Assembly (NCBI GenBank): GCA_002414385.1
Contig: DHZH01000007.1
Coordinates: 62,001-126,000, forward strand
DNA: 64,000 nucleotides
Direction of reading: 5' to 3'
Source of the DNA: Gammaproteobacteria bacterium UBA5109
Lineage (GTDB): Bacteria; Pseudomonadota; Gammaproteobacteria; Pseudomonadales; Pseudohongiellaceae
Made by a program: the position numbers and the translations under genes. The notes beneath the pieces are model-generated. The model was not told the DNA's origin. It ran no database searches and saw only the letters and a list, made by a program, of their open reading frames with translations. Positions 8,683 to 17,523 of this stretch are shown here, piece by piece; position 1 is the first letter of the stretch; every line of letters begins with the position of its first letter.

Positions 8683-9169
8683 GCCTGGCAGTTGGCTGCT
8701 TGCTATGCGGCAATAGACTGAAGTGACACTCCCCAAGCCCCTCGGCGAAAGTCTCAAAAGCAATTGCGCACAATTCACCTGCTGCGAGTATTTTCATGCG
8801 GTGATCAGTTTCCCCATGGGTCAGCAAGGCAAATAGCGCCGTCAATTGCGGGTTGTGTCCTGCCAACAAGATATTCTCTTCTTCAAGGCGGTAAAGAAAT
8901 TGCATCAGCTCTGTTGCCGGTTTTTCCGGCGTCAACACCGAGTCTTCCTGAATGGGACAGCGCAGGCCGCTGCTTTGCAGAAAAAGCTCCGCGCTTTGTC
9001 TGGCGCGCAGATAGGGGCTGCAGATACAGCAGTTAAGAACCGGATTGCGTTGAGAAAACTGCCGGGCTATATCCTGGATATCCGCCTCGCCTTTTTCAGT
9101 GAGCCGGCGCTGCGAATCGGATGCTGCACGGGGCTCAGCCTCCCCGTGCCTGAGCAGGTAAATATTCAT
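8669..9169 (-). CDS. sixA: Phosphohistidine phosphatase SixA
   Basis: A 166-residue member of the histidine-phosphatase (RHG) superfamily. The N-terminus MNIYLLRHGEAEPRA carries the catalytic histidine at residue 8, and AGHNPQLTAL supplies the second histidine. Known SixA proteins remove phosphate from histidine-phosphotransfer domains, with effects reported on the nitrogen phosphotransferase system. It sits downstream of the DUF4389 and gpsA genes on the same strand, an arrangement seen in related gammaproteobacteria. The 3' end overlaps folE by 14 bases. Confidence 0.9.
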   Translation of the reverse strand: MNIYLLRHGEAEPRAASDSQRRLTEKGEADIQDIARQFSQRNPVLNCCICSPYLRARQSAELFLQSSGLRCPIQEDSVLTPEKPATELMQFLYRLEEENILLAGHNPQLTALFALLTHGETDHRMKILAAGELCAIAFETFAEGLGECHFSLLPHSKQPTARLSGQ

Positions 9170-9205
9170 TAAAAAGCTTGTTGAATGTAAGCAGACAGCC
9201 GGGGG

Positions 9206-9685
9206 CTAATCGTCTTTCTTCTCCTGACCATCGTCGTCAGCATCAGGCCTGTCAGTGAAACTGATGTCATCAAAAACATCATCGTCGGCTTGCCTGGCTT
9301 CAGTTTTAGGCTTTTCGTCCACTGGCTGTTCTGTTGTTTTTGCGGGGGCAGCTGTTTCAGCTCCAGTTTGCGTCGCTTCGGCCTGACTTGTGTCCTTCTT
9401 GCTGAAAAATGCATCAAAATCGATTGGCTTTTCATCGCTTAGATAAAGCACGTACTGCAAAACTTTCAGCAAAAAATTACACAGTCCTTCACTGAAAACC
9501 AGCAGGTGACTGTTATTTTCCGCAGCAATAACCTTGTACAGAGAATGCAGGATAATCACGACCAGCAGAAGCAAGGCAATAAAGCGCCATAACAAGGCGA
9601 ACACCACAACATAAAGCGCAACAAAGGCCAGCCTGATCCACTGGTCGAGAAAGTTTTTCTTCAACTGTTCGCTTTTATCATTCAT
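9206..9685 (-). CDS. DUF4389 membrane protein
   Basis: A 159-residue protein of unknown function that resembles DUF4389 proteins. A strongly hydrophobic segment (about residues 18-50, rich in Leu, Val and Ala) suggests one long or two short membrane helices. The core then reads VFSEGLCNFLLKVLQYVLYLSDEKPIDF. The last 60 residues are charged and low in complexity, with many Asp, Glu, Lys and Thr, and look disordered. It lies 25 bp downstream of gpsA and 36 bp upstream of sixA, so the three may form one transcription unit. No function is claimed. Confidence 0.8.
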   Translation of the reverse strand: MNDKSEQLKKNFLDQWIRLAFVALYVVVFALLWRFIALLLLVVIILHSLYKVIAAENNSHLLVFSEGLCNFLLKVLQYVLYLSDEKPIDFDAFFSKKDTSQAEATQTGAETAAPAKTTEQPVDEKPKTEARQADDDVFDDISFTDRPDADDDGQEKKDD

Positions 9686-9710
9686 TGCTGACTCCGGGAA
9701 TGTAGATGTT

Positions 9711-10742
9711 TTACATTAACTGCTTGGCACGGCCGACTTCAAACTCGACATCCAGGCCCTGCTCCTCAAGCAATACCGAGTTTATTATATGCTCAATATC
9801 CTGATTATTATAGATAATTTCATACAGGGCCTGGGCCAGTGGCATTTCAACGCCGATACTGGCCGCTTTATCCACGACCAGCTTCAGGGTATTAACACCT
9901 TCGGCTACCTGCCCCAGTTCAGCGAGAATGCTCTCAAGACTCTTGCCCTCACCCAGTGCCTTGCCGACCCTGAAATTCCGACTCAGGGGTGTTGAGCAGG
10001 TCACGATCAGGTCTCCGACACCTGACAGGCCAAGAAAGGTCATTGGATCCGCACCCAGGGCTACGCCAAAACGTGCCATTTCCGTTAAAGACCGGGTTAC
10101 CAGCATGGAATTGGTGTTATGGCCCATGCCCCTGGCATCTGCCAGCCCTGCCATGATCGCATAGATATTTTTTAATGAACCTCCAAGTTCTACGCCCAGC
10201 ATGTCGTCATTGGCGTAGACCCTGAAGTTGGCTGAACGCAGGGTTTCCTGAACTTCCTTTCTGACTTCAGCATCGGTGCTAGCCACCACTGCTCCGGTCG
10301 GACTCAGTGTGGCAATTTCCTTGGCCAGATTGGGGCCACTGACTACCGCAACTTTACTGTCTGGTAATTCCTCACTGAGAATTTGACTCATCAGGCTGAA
10401 GTTGGCTGCTTCAATCCCCTTGGTGAGGCTCACCAGGATAGTCCCTTCACGCAAAAACGGTTTCATTTGCGAGACGACATCCCGAAAACTGGTGCTGGGC
10501 ACGGCAACAAAAATCATGTCAGCGTCGGCTATGGCTGCTTCCAGATCCTGTATTGCCTGAATATTTTCATGCAGGGTATAACCGGGAAGGTAATTGGGGT
10601 TTTCACGATCCCGATTGAGAATTTCAACCTGCTGCGCATCCCGCATCCACAACTTGGTTTTATGGCCGTTGTGAGCAATGATATTGGCAATCACCGTCCC
10701 GAAACTTCCTCCCCCCAGCACGGCTACATCTTTTACTTTCAT
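9711..10742 (-). CDS. gpsA: NAD(P)H-dependent glycerol-3-phosphate dehydrogenase
   Basis: Reduces dihydroxyacetone phosphate to sn-glycerol 3-phosphate for phospholipid synthesis. The 343-residue protein begins with the Rossmann loop VAVLGGGSFGTVIA (glycines 10-12 and 15) and has VVSGPNLAKEIA and the active-site lysine in GGSLKNIYAI. The end of the gene encodes a usual C-terminal helical domain. It is divergent from cysE and heads the gpsA-DUF4389-sixA series. Function is secure. Confidence 0.96.
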   Translation of the reverse strand: MKVKDVAVLGGGSFGTVIANIIAHNGHKTKLWMRDAQQVEILNRDRENPNYLPGYTLHENIQAIQDLEAAIADADMIFVAVPSTSFRDVVSQMKPFLREGTILVSLTKGIEAANFSLMSQILSEELPDSKVAVVSGPNLAKEIATLSPTGAVVASTDAEVRKEVQETLRSANFRVYANDDMLGVELGGSLKNIYAIMAGLADARGMGHNTNSMLVTRSLTEMARFGVALGADPMTFLGLSGVGDLIVTCSTPLSRNFRVGKALGEGKSLESILAELGQVAEGVNTLKLVVDKAASIGVEMPLAQALYEIIYNNQDIEHIINSVLLEEQGLDVEFEVGRAKQLM

Positions 10743-10909
10743 AGCTTACTCTACCAAAACACAAAATGACGGTCCGTTTCAGGACCCATCAGGACCGGCG
10801 CAAGATAGCAGCAATACTCATGCAAAACCAGCATGCTAAATTGCGGGCGTCATGGACATACTATAGAATTTCACTCCCTCGAAATACTCCACCCGAATGG
10901 ACAGCTATT

Positions 10910-11692
10910 ATGGCCGACAAACTCTGGACTACCATCAAAGCAGAAATTGATGAGCAAATCATGCATGAACCGGTGCTTGTCAGTTTTTTCAGCAAGCGTA
11001 TCCACCAGCATGAAAGCCTGGAATCGGCCATCAGTGACCTGCTGGCAAGCAAACTGGCTTCCGATGATGTTCCGCTGAGCACACTGCGGCAACTATTCAG
11101 CGAGGCGCTGTCTTCCGATCCGGCGATCATGCAGTCCATCATTGCTGACCTCAGAGCCACCAAACAGCGGGATCCAGCCGTTCGTGCTCATGCCGATGTG
11201 CTATTGTATTACAAGGGTTTTCAGGCCCTGCAGGCTTACCGGGTAGCCAACTGGTTATGGCACCAGGAACGCGAAAATCTGGCACTTTACCTGCAAAGCC
11301 TGATCTCGGTAGTCTTTTCTGTTGATATACACCCTGCTGCCCGGATTGGCAGTGGCATCATGGTGGACCACGCCACCGGTATCGTTATCGGTGAAACCAG
11401 TGTACTGGAAGACAATATTTCCATTATGCAGGGCGTCACCCTCGGTGGAACCGGCAAGATTAGCGGTGACCGTCATCCAAAAATTCGTTCAGGTGTGCTG
11501 ATCGGCTCCAACGCCATCATTATCGGCAATGTAACTGTCGGTGAAGGGGCCAAGATCGGTGCAGGCAGTGTTGTCCTGTCTGATGTCGAGTCACACACCA
11601 CGGTTGCCGGCATTCCAGCCGTCGTGGTTGGTAAACCCAGTGGAGCACAGCCTGCACTGGACATGAATCACGACCTGAATACCCAAGACTGA
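10910..11692 (+). CDS. cysE: Serine O-acetyltransferase
   Basis: Acetylates L-serine with acetyl-CoA to give O-acetylserine, the entry to cysteine synthesis. The 260-residue protein has the helical SATase N-terminal domain (about 1-140, beginning LWTTIKAEIDEQIMHEPVL) followed by a left-handed beta-helix of hexapeptide repeats (IHPAARIGSGIMVDHATGIV, then VTLGGTGK). The start at 10910 is chosen because the family domain begins two residues later; an open frame extends 48 codons further upstream but has no family similarity. The next gene starts four bases after the stop, suggesting coupling. Confidence 0.93.
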   Translation: MADKLWTTIKAEIDEQIMHEPVLVSFFSKRIHQHESLESAISDLLASKLASDDVPLSTLRQLFSEALSSDPAIMQSIIADLRATKQRDPAVRAHADVLLYYKGFQALQAYRVANWLWHQERENLALYLQSLISVVFSVDIHPAARIGSGIMVDHATGIVIGETSVLEDNISIMQGVTLGGTGKISGDRHPKIRSGVLIGSNAIIIGNVTVGEGAKIGAGSVVLSDVESHTTVAGIPAVVVGKPSGAQPALDMNHDLNTQD

Positions 11693-11696
11693 TTGT

Positions 11697-12443
11697 TTGA
11701 AGCCGACTCTTATACTGATTCATGGCGCCTGGCACAGCGCGAAATGCTGGGATGAACTGCGCCCCCTGCTGGAAGCACAGGATATACAATGTCTTTGTCC
11801 TGAGCTCCCTGGTCACGGCAATAACAGATTCGAATTAACCAGAATCTCTCTTAAAGTATATTCTAGTTATATTTCACAACTTATTGATAAAAATAATAAT
11901 ATATTTTTAATAGGCCACAGTATGGCGGGCATACTGATTTCTCTGCTGGCTGAACAGTATCCGGAAAAAATTCAGTCCTTGATCTATCTGAGTGCCTATC
12001 TGCCACAAAACAAGCAGAGCCTGTTTGACCTCATGGCCGACCACCAGCAAGAGCATGGCCTTACCCCGATAGAGTCTGCTCTGGAGTTCTCTGCTGATAA
12101 ACGTCGCTGCACACTGGCGACGGCAGATATTATTCCCCTTTTCTACAATCAATGTTCTGCAGATCGTCAACAATGGGCACTGCAACACTTCCAGGAGCAG
12201 GCCAGTCTGCCACTGGCAACTAAACCCAGCCTGAGCGATGCTAATTTTGGCAGCGTCCATAAAAACTATATCCGTTGCACACATGATCAAATCATCCCAG
12301 CGTCGCAATACACCATGATGCTTGCAGCCCAACCCTGTCAGGCAGTCTATGAACTGGATGCCGACCACAGTCCTTTCTGGTCAAATCCACAGGCACTGTC
12401 AGAACTTATCGTAAAGATTGTGAAGAAGCCCGGCGGCTATTGA
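11697..12443 (+). CDS. Alpha/beta hydrolase, esterase-like
   Basis: A 248-residue alpha/beta-hydrolase. The catalytic triad is visible: nucleophile Ser in GHSMAG, Asp in CTHDQIIP and His in ADHSPFW; the oxyanion-side HGAWHSAKCW follows the first strand. The pattern resembles plant methylesterase/pyrethroid-hydrolase-like proteins, but substrate cannot be inferred. The most likely start is a TTG four bases after the cysE stop, because the first strand (KPTLILIHG) follows at once. Bases about 11825-11920 are much richer in A/T than the rest of the gene. Its relation to cysteine synthesis is unknown. Confidence 0.8.
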   Translation: MKPTLILIHGAWHSAKCWDELRPLLEAQDIQCLCPELPGHGNNRFELTRISLKVYSSYISQLIDKNNNIFLIGHSMAGILISLLAEQYPEKIQSLIYLSAYLPQNKQSLFDLMADHQQEHGLTPIESALEFSADKRRCTLATADIIPLFYNQCSADRQQWALQHFQEQASLPLATKPSLSDANFGSVHKNYIRCTHDQIIPASQYTMMLAAQPCQAVYELDADHSPFWSNPQALSELIVKIVKKPGGY

Positions 12444-12529
12444 CTTTCACACCCCCCTGTGTGAGTTTCAGGCTGCTAATAAATACAATACTCACGGGGC
12501 CTCCGGGCTCTGACTCTACGGAGAACACT

Positions 12530-13171
12530 ATGAAAATAAGATCCATAATTGCTGCGAGCGCCCTGCTTTCAATAAGCGCTCTTCCTGTCGCAGCCCAGGC
12601 TCAGGACATGGAAGATACCAGCATGAGTTTTTTTATTACCAGTGTCGGCTCGGGTAACGGTGCCGACCTGGGTGGACTGTCCGGAGCAGATGCTCATTGC
12701 GCAGCATTGGCTGAAGATGCCGGCTCCAGCGGCAAGACCTGGCGTGCCTACCTGAGTACCTCTGGCCCGAACGGCGTTGATGCACGAGACCGTATCGGCC
12801 AGGGCCCCTGGTACAATGCCGAGGGCGGGCTTGTAGCCCGCAACCTGGATGACCTGCATCACAGCAATGTCCTGTTTACCAAGCAAACTGCACTGAATGA
12901 ATTGGGCCGGATTGTAAACGGCCGCGGTGACAACCCCAACCAGCACGATATCCTGACCGGTTCCAACCCTGACGGAACTGCCTCAGAGATGACCTGTGAC
13001 AACTGGACCAGTTCTTCAGAAAACGGCAGTGCCATGGTCGGACATTTTGACCGTACCGGTGGTGGTGCTATCCCGGAATCCTGGAATGCCGCTCATGCTT
13101 CTCGCGGTTGCAGCCAGGAAAACCTCATAGGAACTGGCGGTAACGGTTATTTCTACTGTTTTGCCCAGTAA
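12530..13171 (+). CDS. Secreted lectin-like protein
   Basis: A 213-residue exported protein with a signal peptide (about residues 1-24, MKIRSIIAASALL to VAAQA). The mature part has four cysteines (in ADAHCAAL, MTCDNW, RGCSQEN and FYCFAQ), a count and spacing that suits a C-type-lectin-like fold with two disulfides. The segments TWRAYLST, DRIGQGPWYN and GTGGNGYFYCF recall bacterial proteins annotated simply as lectin. Ligand and role are unknown. The start at 12530 is chosen because the signal peptide begins there. It is followed by a strong hairpin terminator. Confidence 0.75.
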   Translation: MKIRSIIAASALLSISALPVAAQAQDMEDTSMSFFITSVGSGNGADLGGLSGADAHCAALAEDAGSSGKTWRAYLSTSGPNGVDARDRIGQGPWYNAEGGLVARNLDDLHHSNVLFTKQTALNELGRIVNGRGDNPNQHDILTGSNPDGTASEMTCDNWTSSSENGSAMVGHFDRTGGGAIPESWNAAHASRGCSQENLIGTGGNGYFYCFAQ

Positions 13172-13190
13172 ACAGTCAGCGAGCTGACAA

Positions 13191-13220
13191 CAAAAAAGGC
13201 GCCAGGTGGCGCCTTTTTTG
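13191..13220. terminator. Bidirectional hairpin terminator
   Basis: Stem GGCGCC-AGGT-GGCGCC is flanked by six A's before and six T's after, so the element can end transcription from both sides. It separates the lectin-like gene from the convergent molybdenum hydroxylase gene. Confidence 0.93.
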
Positions 13221-13243
13221 TCTGTTTATGTGTATCGGCAAGC

Positions 13244-15514
13244 TCAGGCCAGAGTAAACCCGGACCTGCTCAGTGGCTGGGTTTTTACCCGCTCACCGGT
13301 AGCGGCATAGATTGCATTGGTGATTGCCGGGAAAATTGGCGGCAGAGCGGGTTCCCCCAATCCTGTGGGGTCGTATTCACTCTGAATAAAGTGTGTATTG
13401 ATGTTGGGTGGCATATCACGCATGCGCAGTAAATTGTATTGATGGAAGTTCTGCTGCTGCACACGACCATTCTGCATACTGATTTCCAGATCCATTATCG
13501 AGCTTAGACCGTCTATTACGGCCCCCTCAACCTGTTTCAGGGCACCACTCATGTTCACAATCGGGCCGATATCGATGGCCACTGTGACATCATGAATTGT
13601 GATCTGCTTGTTTTCATTAATACTGAGCTCTACTGCCTCGGCAACATGGCCGCGGTGGCTGAAATGAAAAGCAATGCCCAGGCCCCTGCCGGCCGGCAGG
13701 GATTTGCCCCAGCCGCTTTGTTCGGCAACCGTGCGGATGACATCGACAGCACGGCCGGTATTCAACGAGCCCTGGTTGCCTGGTTCGAACCAGCGTGCAT
13801 CACCCATCAACTCTATCAGGAATTCAACATGATCCCTGCCCGCAGCTTCAGCCATCTCATGAATAAAACTCTGCACTGCCCAACCAGTGGCATTTGAACC
13901 CGGGGCCCGCCAAGACCCTGTCGGGGTGTTCGAGTTAACCAGTGAAATGGCTGCCCGGTAATTATCGATATTCAGCGCCGGGAATTCATTTTCGTCAATG
14001 CGTGTTCCAGCCGTGGCTCTGCCCCGCACTGAAGGACCGATCAGGTGTGTTTCCATGGCGGTGAGACGGCCTTCGCGGCTAACTGCAGCTTTGAATGCAT
14101 AGACCCCACCAGGTCGATACTGGTCATGAATCAGGTCATCTTCACGCGTCCATTGCAGTTTTACCGGAGCATTGACACGCATGGCAATGGCTGCTGCTTC
14201 GGAGGAATAATCCTGCAAACGCCGCCTGCCGAAAGAGCCGCCCATTCGCATCATATGCAGAGTGACATTTTCTGCCGGAATACCCAGTGCATTTTCCATC
14301 GCGGCGACTGTCAGTTGCGGCTGGCGTGTGGGAGCCCAGATTTCGATACTGTTGTTCAGGCTGTCATAGCGTGCCGTACAGTTCATGGGCTCCATGCAGG
14401 CATGGGCCAGATAGGGAAACTGGTAAGTGCTTTCGACGACCGTGGTATTCTCATCCCGATACTGGCTTTCCACATTCCCCCGGCCTGCTATCTGGGCAGC
14501 CTCCGGCCAGTCAGCGGCGGCAATGTCCATCGCCTGAGCGAATATGGCTTCACTATCATCAACCGAAGCTGCAGAAGTATCCCATTCAACTTCAAGTTGC
14601 TGCTTGGCCTGAAATGCCTGCCAGGTGGAACGCGCGACAATCGCCACGCCGTCGAGCAGTTCACCGGCATTGTCATTACCCTGCACTACAAAAGCATCAA
14701 GCACGCCCGGAAGGGTTTTAATGAAATCCAGGTTGGCACTGACGACTCTTCCGTAGGTTGCCGGGCATTTCTCATAAGCAGCATAGAGCATGCCTTCCAG
14801 TTGCAGGTCAGATCCATACAGATTGCCGCCTGTCATGATAATGTGGTTGTCAACATCACCGACATGCGTACCAATAATTCTGTAATCACTGCGATCCTTG
14901 AAGACCAGGGATTCAATATCAGGGATTGGCTGCTGTGCTGCCTCCATCACCAACTCGGCAAAGGCAATACTTTCGCCGCTTTGCCGGTTTATTACCTGGC
15001 TGTTTTCGGTATAAAGCAGGGTCGGCGCTACGCCTAAGCGTTCAGCTGCAGCAGAAACAAACATGACCCGTGCAGCTGCCCCGGCCTGACGCATCGGATT
15101 CCATTCCCGTGGCGTTGAAGTTGAGCCACCGGCACGCTGGATGCCGTATACGGCTTCATTAAAGGGGGCTTTGACTACTGTAACGTCATTCCAGTCGGCA
15201 CCCAGTTCTTCAGCAATGATCATTGGCAGCGATGTTCTGATCCCCTGGCCTTTCTCAGGCACATGGGAATAGATTCGGATTGCACCATCAGGGCTGATTT
15301 CGACAAAGGCATTGAGCTCAAGATGCTCACCGGTTTCCTGCGCTGCTGCCTGGCTAAGCGGGACGAAAGATGCCAGGGAGAAGCAGGCGGTCGCCCCTCC
15401 CGAGGCTTTAAGGAAACCACGTCGACTCAGGCTGGCCTGTGACAGCGGATTTTCAGCCGCTCCCAGCTCACTGGCAGAAGGCAAACGATAGTCTTTTTTC
15501 AGGGTTATTTTCAT
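13244..15514 (-). CDS. Tat-exported molybdenum hydroxylase, large (molybdopterin) subunit, copy 1
   Basis: A 756-residue member of the xanthine dehydrogenase/aldehyde oxidase family, of the isoquinoline 1-oxidoreductase beta-subunit (IorB) type. A twin-arginine signal SRRGFLKASGG (about residues 31-41) precedes a hydrophobic stretch and predicts export of the folded protein. Molybdopterin-domain features include GGSFGRRRLQDY and the C-terminal GLGEPALPP, whose Glu aligns with the family's catalytic Glu. The start is the ATG after GGGAGC. The usual [2Fe-2S] partner subunit is not adjacent. It is paralogous to the gene at 42400-44694. The substrate is unknown; annotation as aldehyde or isoquinoline oxidoreductase would be a guess. 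Confidence 0.85.
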   Translation of the reverse strand: MKITLKKDYRLPSASELGAAENPLSQASLSRRGFLKASGGATACFSLASFVPLSQAAAQETGEHLELNAFVEISPDGAIRIYSHVPEKGQGIRTSLPMIIAEELGADWNDVTVVKAPFNEAVYGIQRAGGSTSTPREWNPMRQAGAAARVMFVSAAAERLGVAPTLLYTENSQVINRQSGESIAFAELVMEAAQQPIPDIESLVFKDRSDYRIIGTHVGDVDNHIIMTGGNLYGSDLQLEGMLYAAYEKCPATYGRVVSANLDFIKTLPGVLDAFVVQGNDNAGELLDGVAIVARSTWQAFQAKQQLEVEWDTSAASVDDSEAIFAQAMDIAAADWPEAAQIAGRGNVESQYRDENTTVVESTYQFPYLAHACMEPMNCTARYDSLNNSIEIWAPTRQPQLTVAAMENALGIPAENVTLHMMRMGGSFGRRRLQDYSSEAAAIAMRVNAPVKLQWTREDDLIHDQYRPGGVYAFKAAVSREGRLTAMETHLIGPSVRGRATAGTRIDENEFPALNIDNYRAAISLVNSNTPTGSWRAPGSNATGWAVQSFIHEMAEAAGRDHVEFLIELMGDARWFEPGNQGSLNTGRAVDVIRTVAEQSGWGKSLPAGRGLGIAFHFSHRGHVAEAVELSINENKQITIHDVTVAIDIGPIVNMSGALKQVEGAVIDGLSSIMDLEISMQNGRVQQQNFHQYNLLRMRDMPPNINTHFIQSEYDPTGLGEPALPPIFPAITNAIYAATGERVKTQPLSRSGFTLA

Positions 15515-15627
15515 CAATTTGCTCCCGGCAATATTTATTTGCCCACTTTAGCTGAATTTTGCTCTTTTGATAAGAAGATTGCCGCAAAATTTAAGCACCA
15601 AGCACTGGCCTGCGTGACAATTTAGCA

Positions 15628-15656
15628 CTGACCCTGATTGCCCTTTCGTGTAAAAT
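15628..15656 (+). promoter_or_regulatory. Putative argS promoter
   Basis: CTGACC and TAAAAT are separated by 17 bp, a plausible sigma-70 pair, 40 bp upstream of the argS start. Assigned by eye only. Confidence 0.45.
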
Positions 15657-15695
15657 GCGCGCTCCTTTTACAAGGCATAGATACAAGGCAGTGGC

Positions 15696-17408
15696 ATGAA
15701 TCTCCGCGAAATTCTCAATCACAAGGTTTCCGAAGCATTGGATAGCATATCCGGGCTGACTGATTGTCAGGCGCTTATCAATCATGCCAAATCCCCGCAA
15801 TTCGGCCATTATCAGGCCAACGGCGTCATGTCCCTGGCCAAGCGCCTGGGGCGAAAACCACGGGAGCTGGGGGAAGAAGTTCTGCAAATACTGGACCTGG
15901 GGGAGATTGCTGAGAAAGTCGAGCTGGCTGGTCCGGGTTTTATCAATATATTCATCAGCCCTGACTTCCTGACTGACACTCTGAATAAACAGGATAAGTC
16001 ACGTTTACTGCCTACTACCGATTCTCCGCAGACCATTGTGATTGACTACTCATCTCCCAACCTCGCCAAAGAGATGCATGTCGGCCATTTGCGCGGCACG
16101 ATCATCGGTGACGCCATCGCCCGCAGCTTTGAGTGGATGGGACACAAACTGATCAGACAGAACCATTTTGGCGACTGGGGCACCCAGTTCGGCATGCTGA
16201 TAACCTATATGCTGGAACTGGAAAATCCGCAGACCAGGCTTGAAAATCTTGAGATCTTCTACCGCGATGCAAAAAAACGTTTTGACGAAGACGATGATTT
16301 CGCCAAACGCGCCAGGGACAATGTCGTCAAGCTGCAATCCGGAGACAGCAAATGCCTGCAGCTATGGCAACAGTTCATTGATGTTTCTGTAGAACACTGT
16401 CAGGAACTTTATGAAAAGCTGCATATCACCCTGAGCAAAAGCGATATCACGCCAGAGAGCTACTACAACGACAAACTGGCCTCGGTTATAAGCGAACTGG
16501 AGGAAAAACACCTGCTGGAGGAATCAGAGGGTGCAAAATGTGTCTTTCTTGATAACTTCACCAACAAGGACGGTGACCCGCTGCCGGCAATCGTACAAAA
16601 ATCCGATGGCGCCTATCTGTATGCCACCACTGATCTGGCAGCCATCAGGTATCGTTGCCAGGAGCTGCATGCCGACCGTGTCCTGTATGTAGTGGATGCC
16701 CGTCAGAGCCTGCATTTTCAGCAGGTCTTCGGTGTCGCCAGACTCTCCGGTTTTGCCGGGGAAGACTGTTCACTGGAACATCTGAGCTACGGCACCATGA
16801 TGGGCAAAGACGGCAAGCCCTTCAAGACCCGTAGTGGCGGCACCGTCAAGCTGATCGATCTGATTGAAGAAGGCATCGAACGGGCTTACAGAGTCGTGCA
16901 GGAAAAAAATCCTGAGCTGGATGAGGATGAAAAACGGGAGGTTGCCCGTGCTGTTGGCATCTCGGCAATCAAATATGCTGATTTATCCAAGAACCGTAAC
17001 AGCGACTACGTATTTGACTGGGACCAGATGCTCGCCTTTGACGGCAATACGGCACCGTACATGCTCTATGCCTATGCCAGGATTAAAAGCATTTTCCGGC
17101 GCGCAGCCCTGGATGCGGAGGCTGATTATCAGCTAAGTATCAATGCCCCTGAAGAAAGAGAACTGGCACTTAAATTACTGCAGTTTGCAGAAGTCATCGA
17201 TAACCTCTTGCTTGAATGCTATCCCAACCAGTTATGTCTCTACCTCTATGAACTGGCTGGCAGCTTCATGAGCTTCTATGAAGCCTGCCCGGTACTCAAG
17301 GCCGAACCGCAATACAAGGAATCAAGGCTTGGACTTTGCCAACTGACTGCCCTGACCCTCAGGCAAGGCTTAGAGCTGCTTGGGATTGAGACACTTGAAA
17401 GAATGTAA
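15696..17408 (+). CDS. argS: Arginyl-tRNA synthetase
   Basis: Charges tRNA-Arg with arginine. The 570-residue class I synthetase has the N-terminal Add-1 domain, the HIGH-type motif HVGHLRGT (about 128-135), the MMGKDGKPFKTRSG segment in the KMSKS region and a C-terminal DALR anticodon-binding domain (SYVFDWDQML region onward). Like many ArgS proteins, the canonical KMSK is degenerate. It is divergent from the molybdenum hydroxylase gene and 115 bp upstream of isocitrate dehydrogenase, which has its own apparent promoter. Confidence 0.96.
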   Translation: MNLREILNHKVSEALDSISGLTDCQALINHAKSPQFGHYQANGVMSLAKRLGRKPRELGEEVLQILDLGEIAEKVELAGPGFINIFISPDFLTDTLNKQDKSRLLPTTDSPQTIVIDYSSPNLAKEMHVGHLRGTIIGDAIARSFEWMGHKLIRQNHFGDWGTQFGMLITYMLELENPQTRLENLEIFYRDAKKRFDEDDDFAKRARDNVVKLQSGDSKCLQLWQQFIDVSVEHCQELYEKLHITLSKSDITPESYYNDKLASVISELEEKHLLEESEGAKCVFLDNFTNKDGDPLPAIVQKSDGAYLYATTDLAAIRYRCQELHADRVLYVVDARQSLHFQQVFGVARLSGFAGEDCSLEHLSYGTMMGKDGKPFKTRSGGTVKLIDLIEEGIERAYRVVQEKNPELDEDEKREVARAVGISAIKYADLSKNRNSDYVFDWDQMLAFDGNTAPYMLYAYARIKSIFRRAALDAEADYQLSINAPEERELALKLLQFAEVIDNLLLECYPNQLCLYLYELAGSFMSFYEACPVLKAEPQYKESRLGLCQLTALTLRQGLELLGIETLERM

Positions 17409-17422
17409 AATAACAGGCTTGC

Positions 17423-17431
17423 TGCTATAAT
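17423..17431 (+). promoter_or_regulatory. Extended -10 promoter of isocitrate dehydrogenase
   Basis: TGC-TATAAT is a perfect extended -10 element, 92 bp upstream of the isocitrate dehydrogenase start. No good -35 is seen, as is usual for this class. It lies just after the argS stop. Confidence 0.55.
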
Positions 17432-17523
17432 CGCGGGCCTCAAAAACACTGAGTCGGACCGTTTGCGATAGCGCTCCCGGTCACCCGGCATCAACAGTAA
17501 TATCCAAAAATTCAAGGAACAGC

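Noticed and set aside
12440..12470. TTGACT and a TCACAC/GTGTGA hairpin after the esterase-like gene
   Set aside because: No -10 sits at the right distance, and the hairpin has no T-run; neither promoter nor terminator can be supported.
14045..15037. Plus-strand open frame of 330 codons opposite hydroxylase copy 1
   Set aside because: It lies antisense to a conserved coding frame with no homology or ribosome-binding site.
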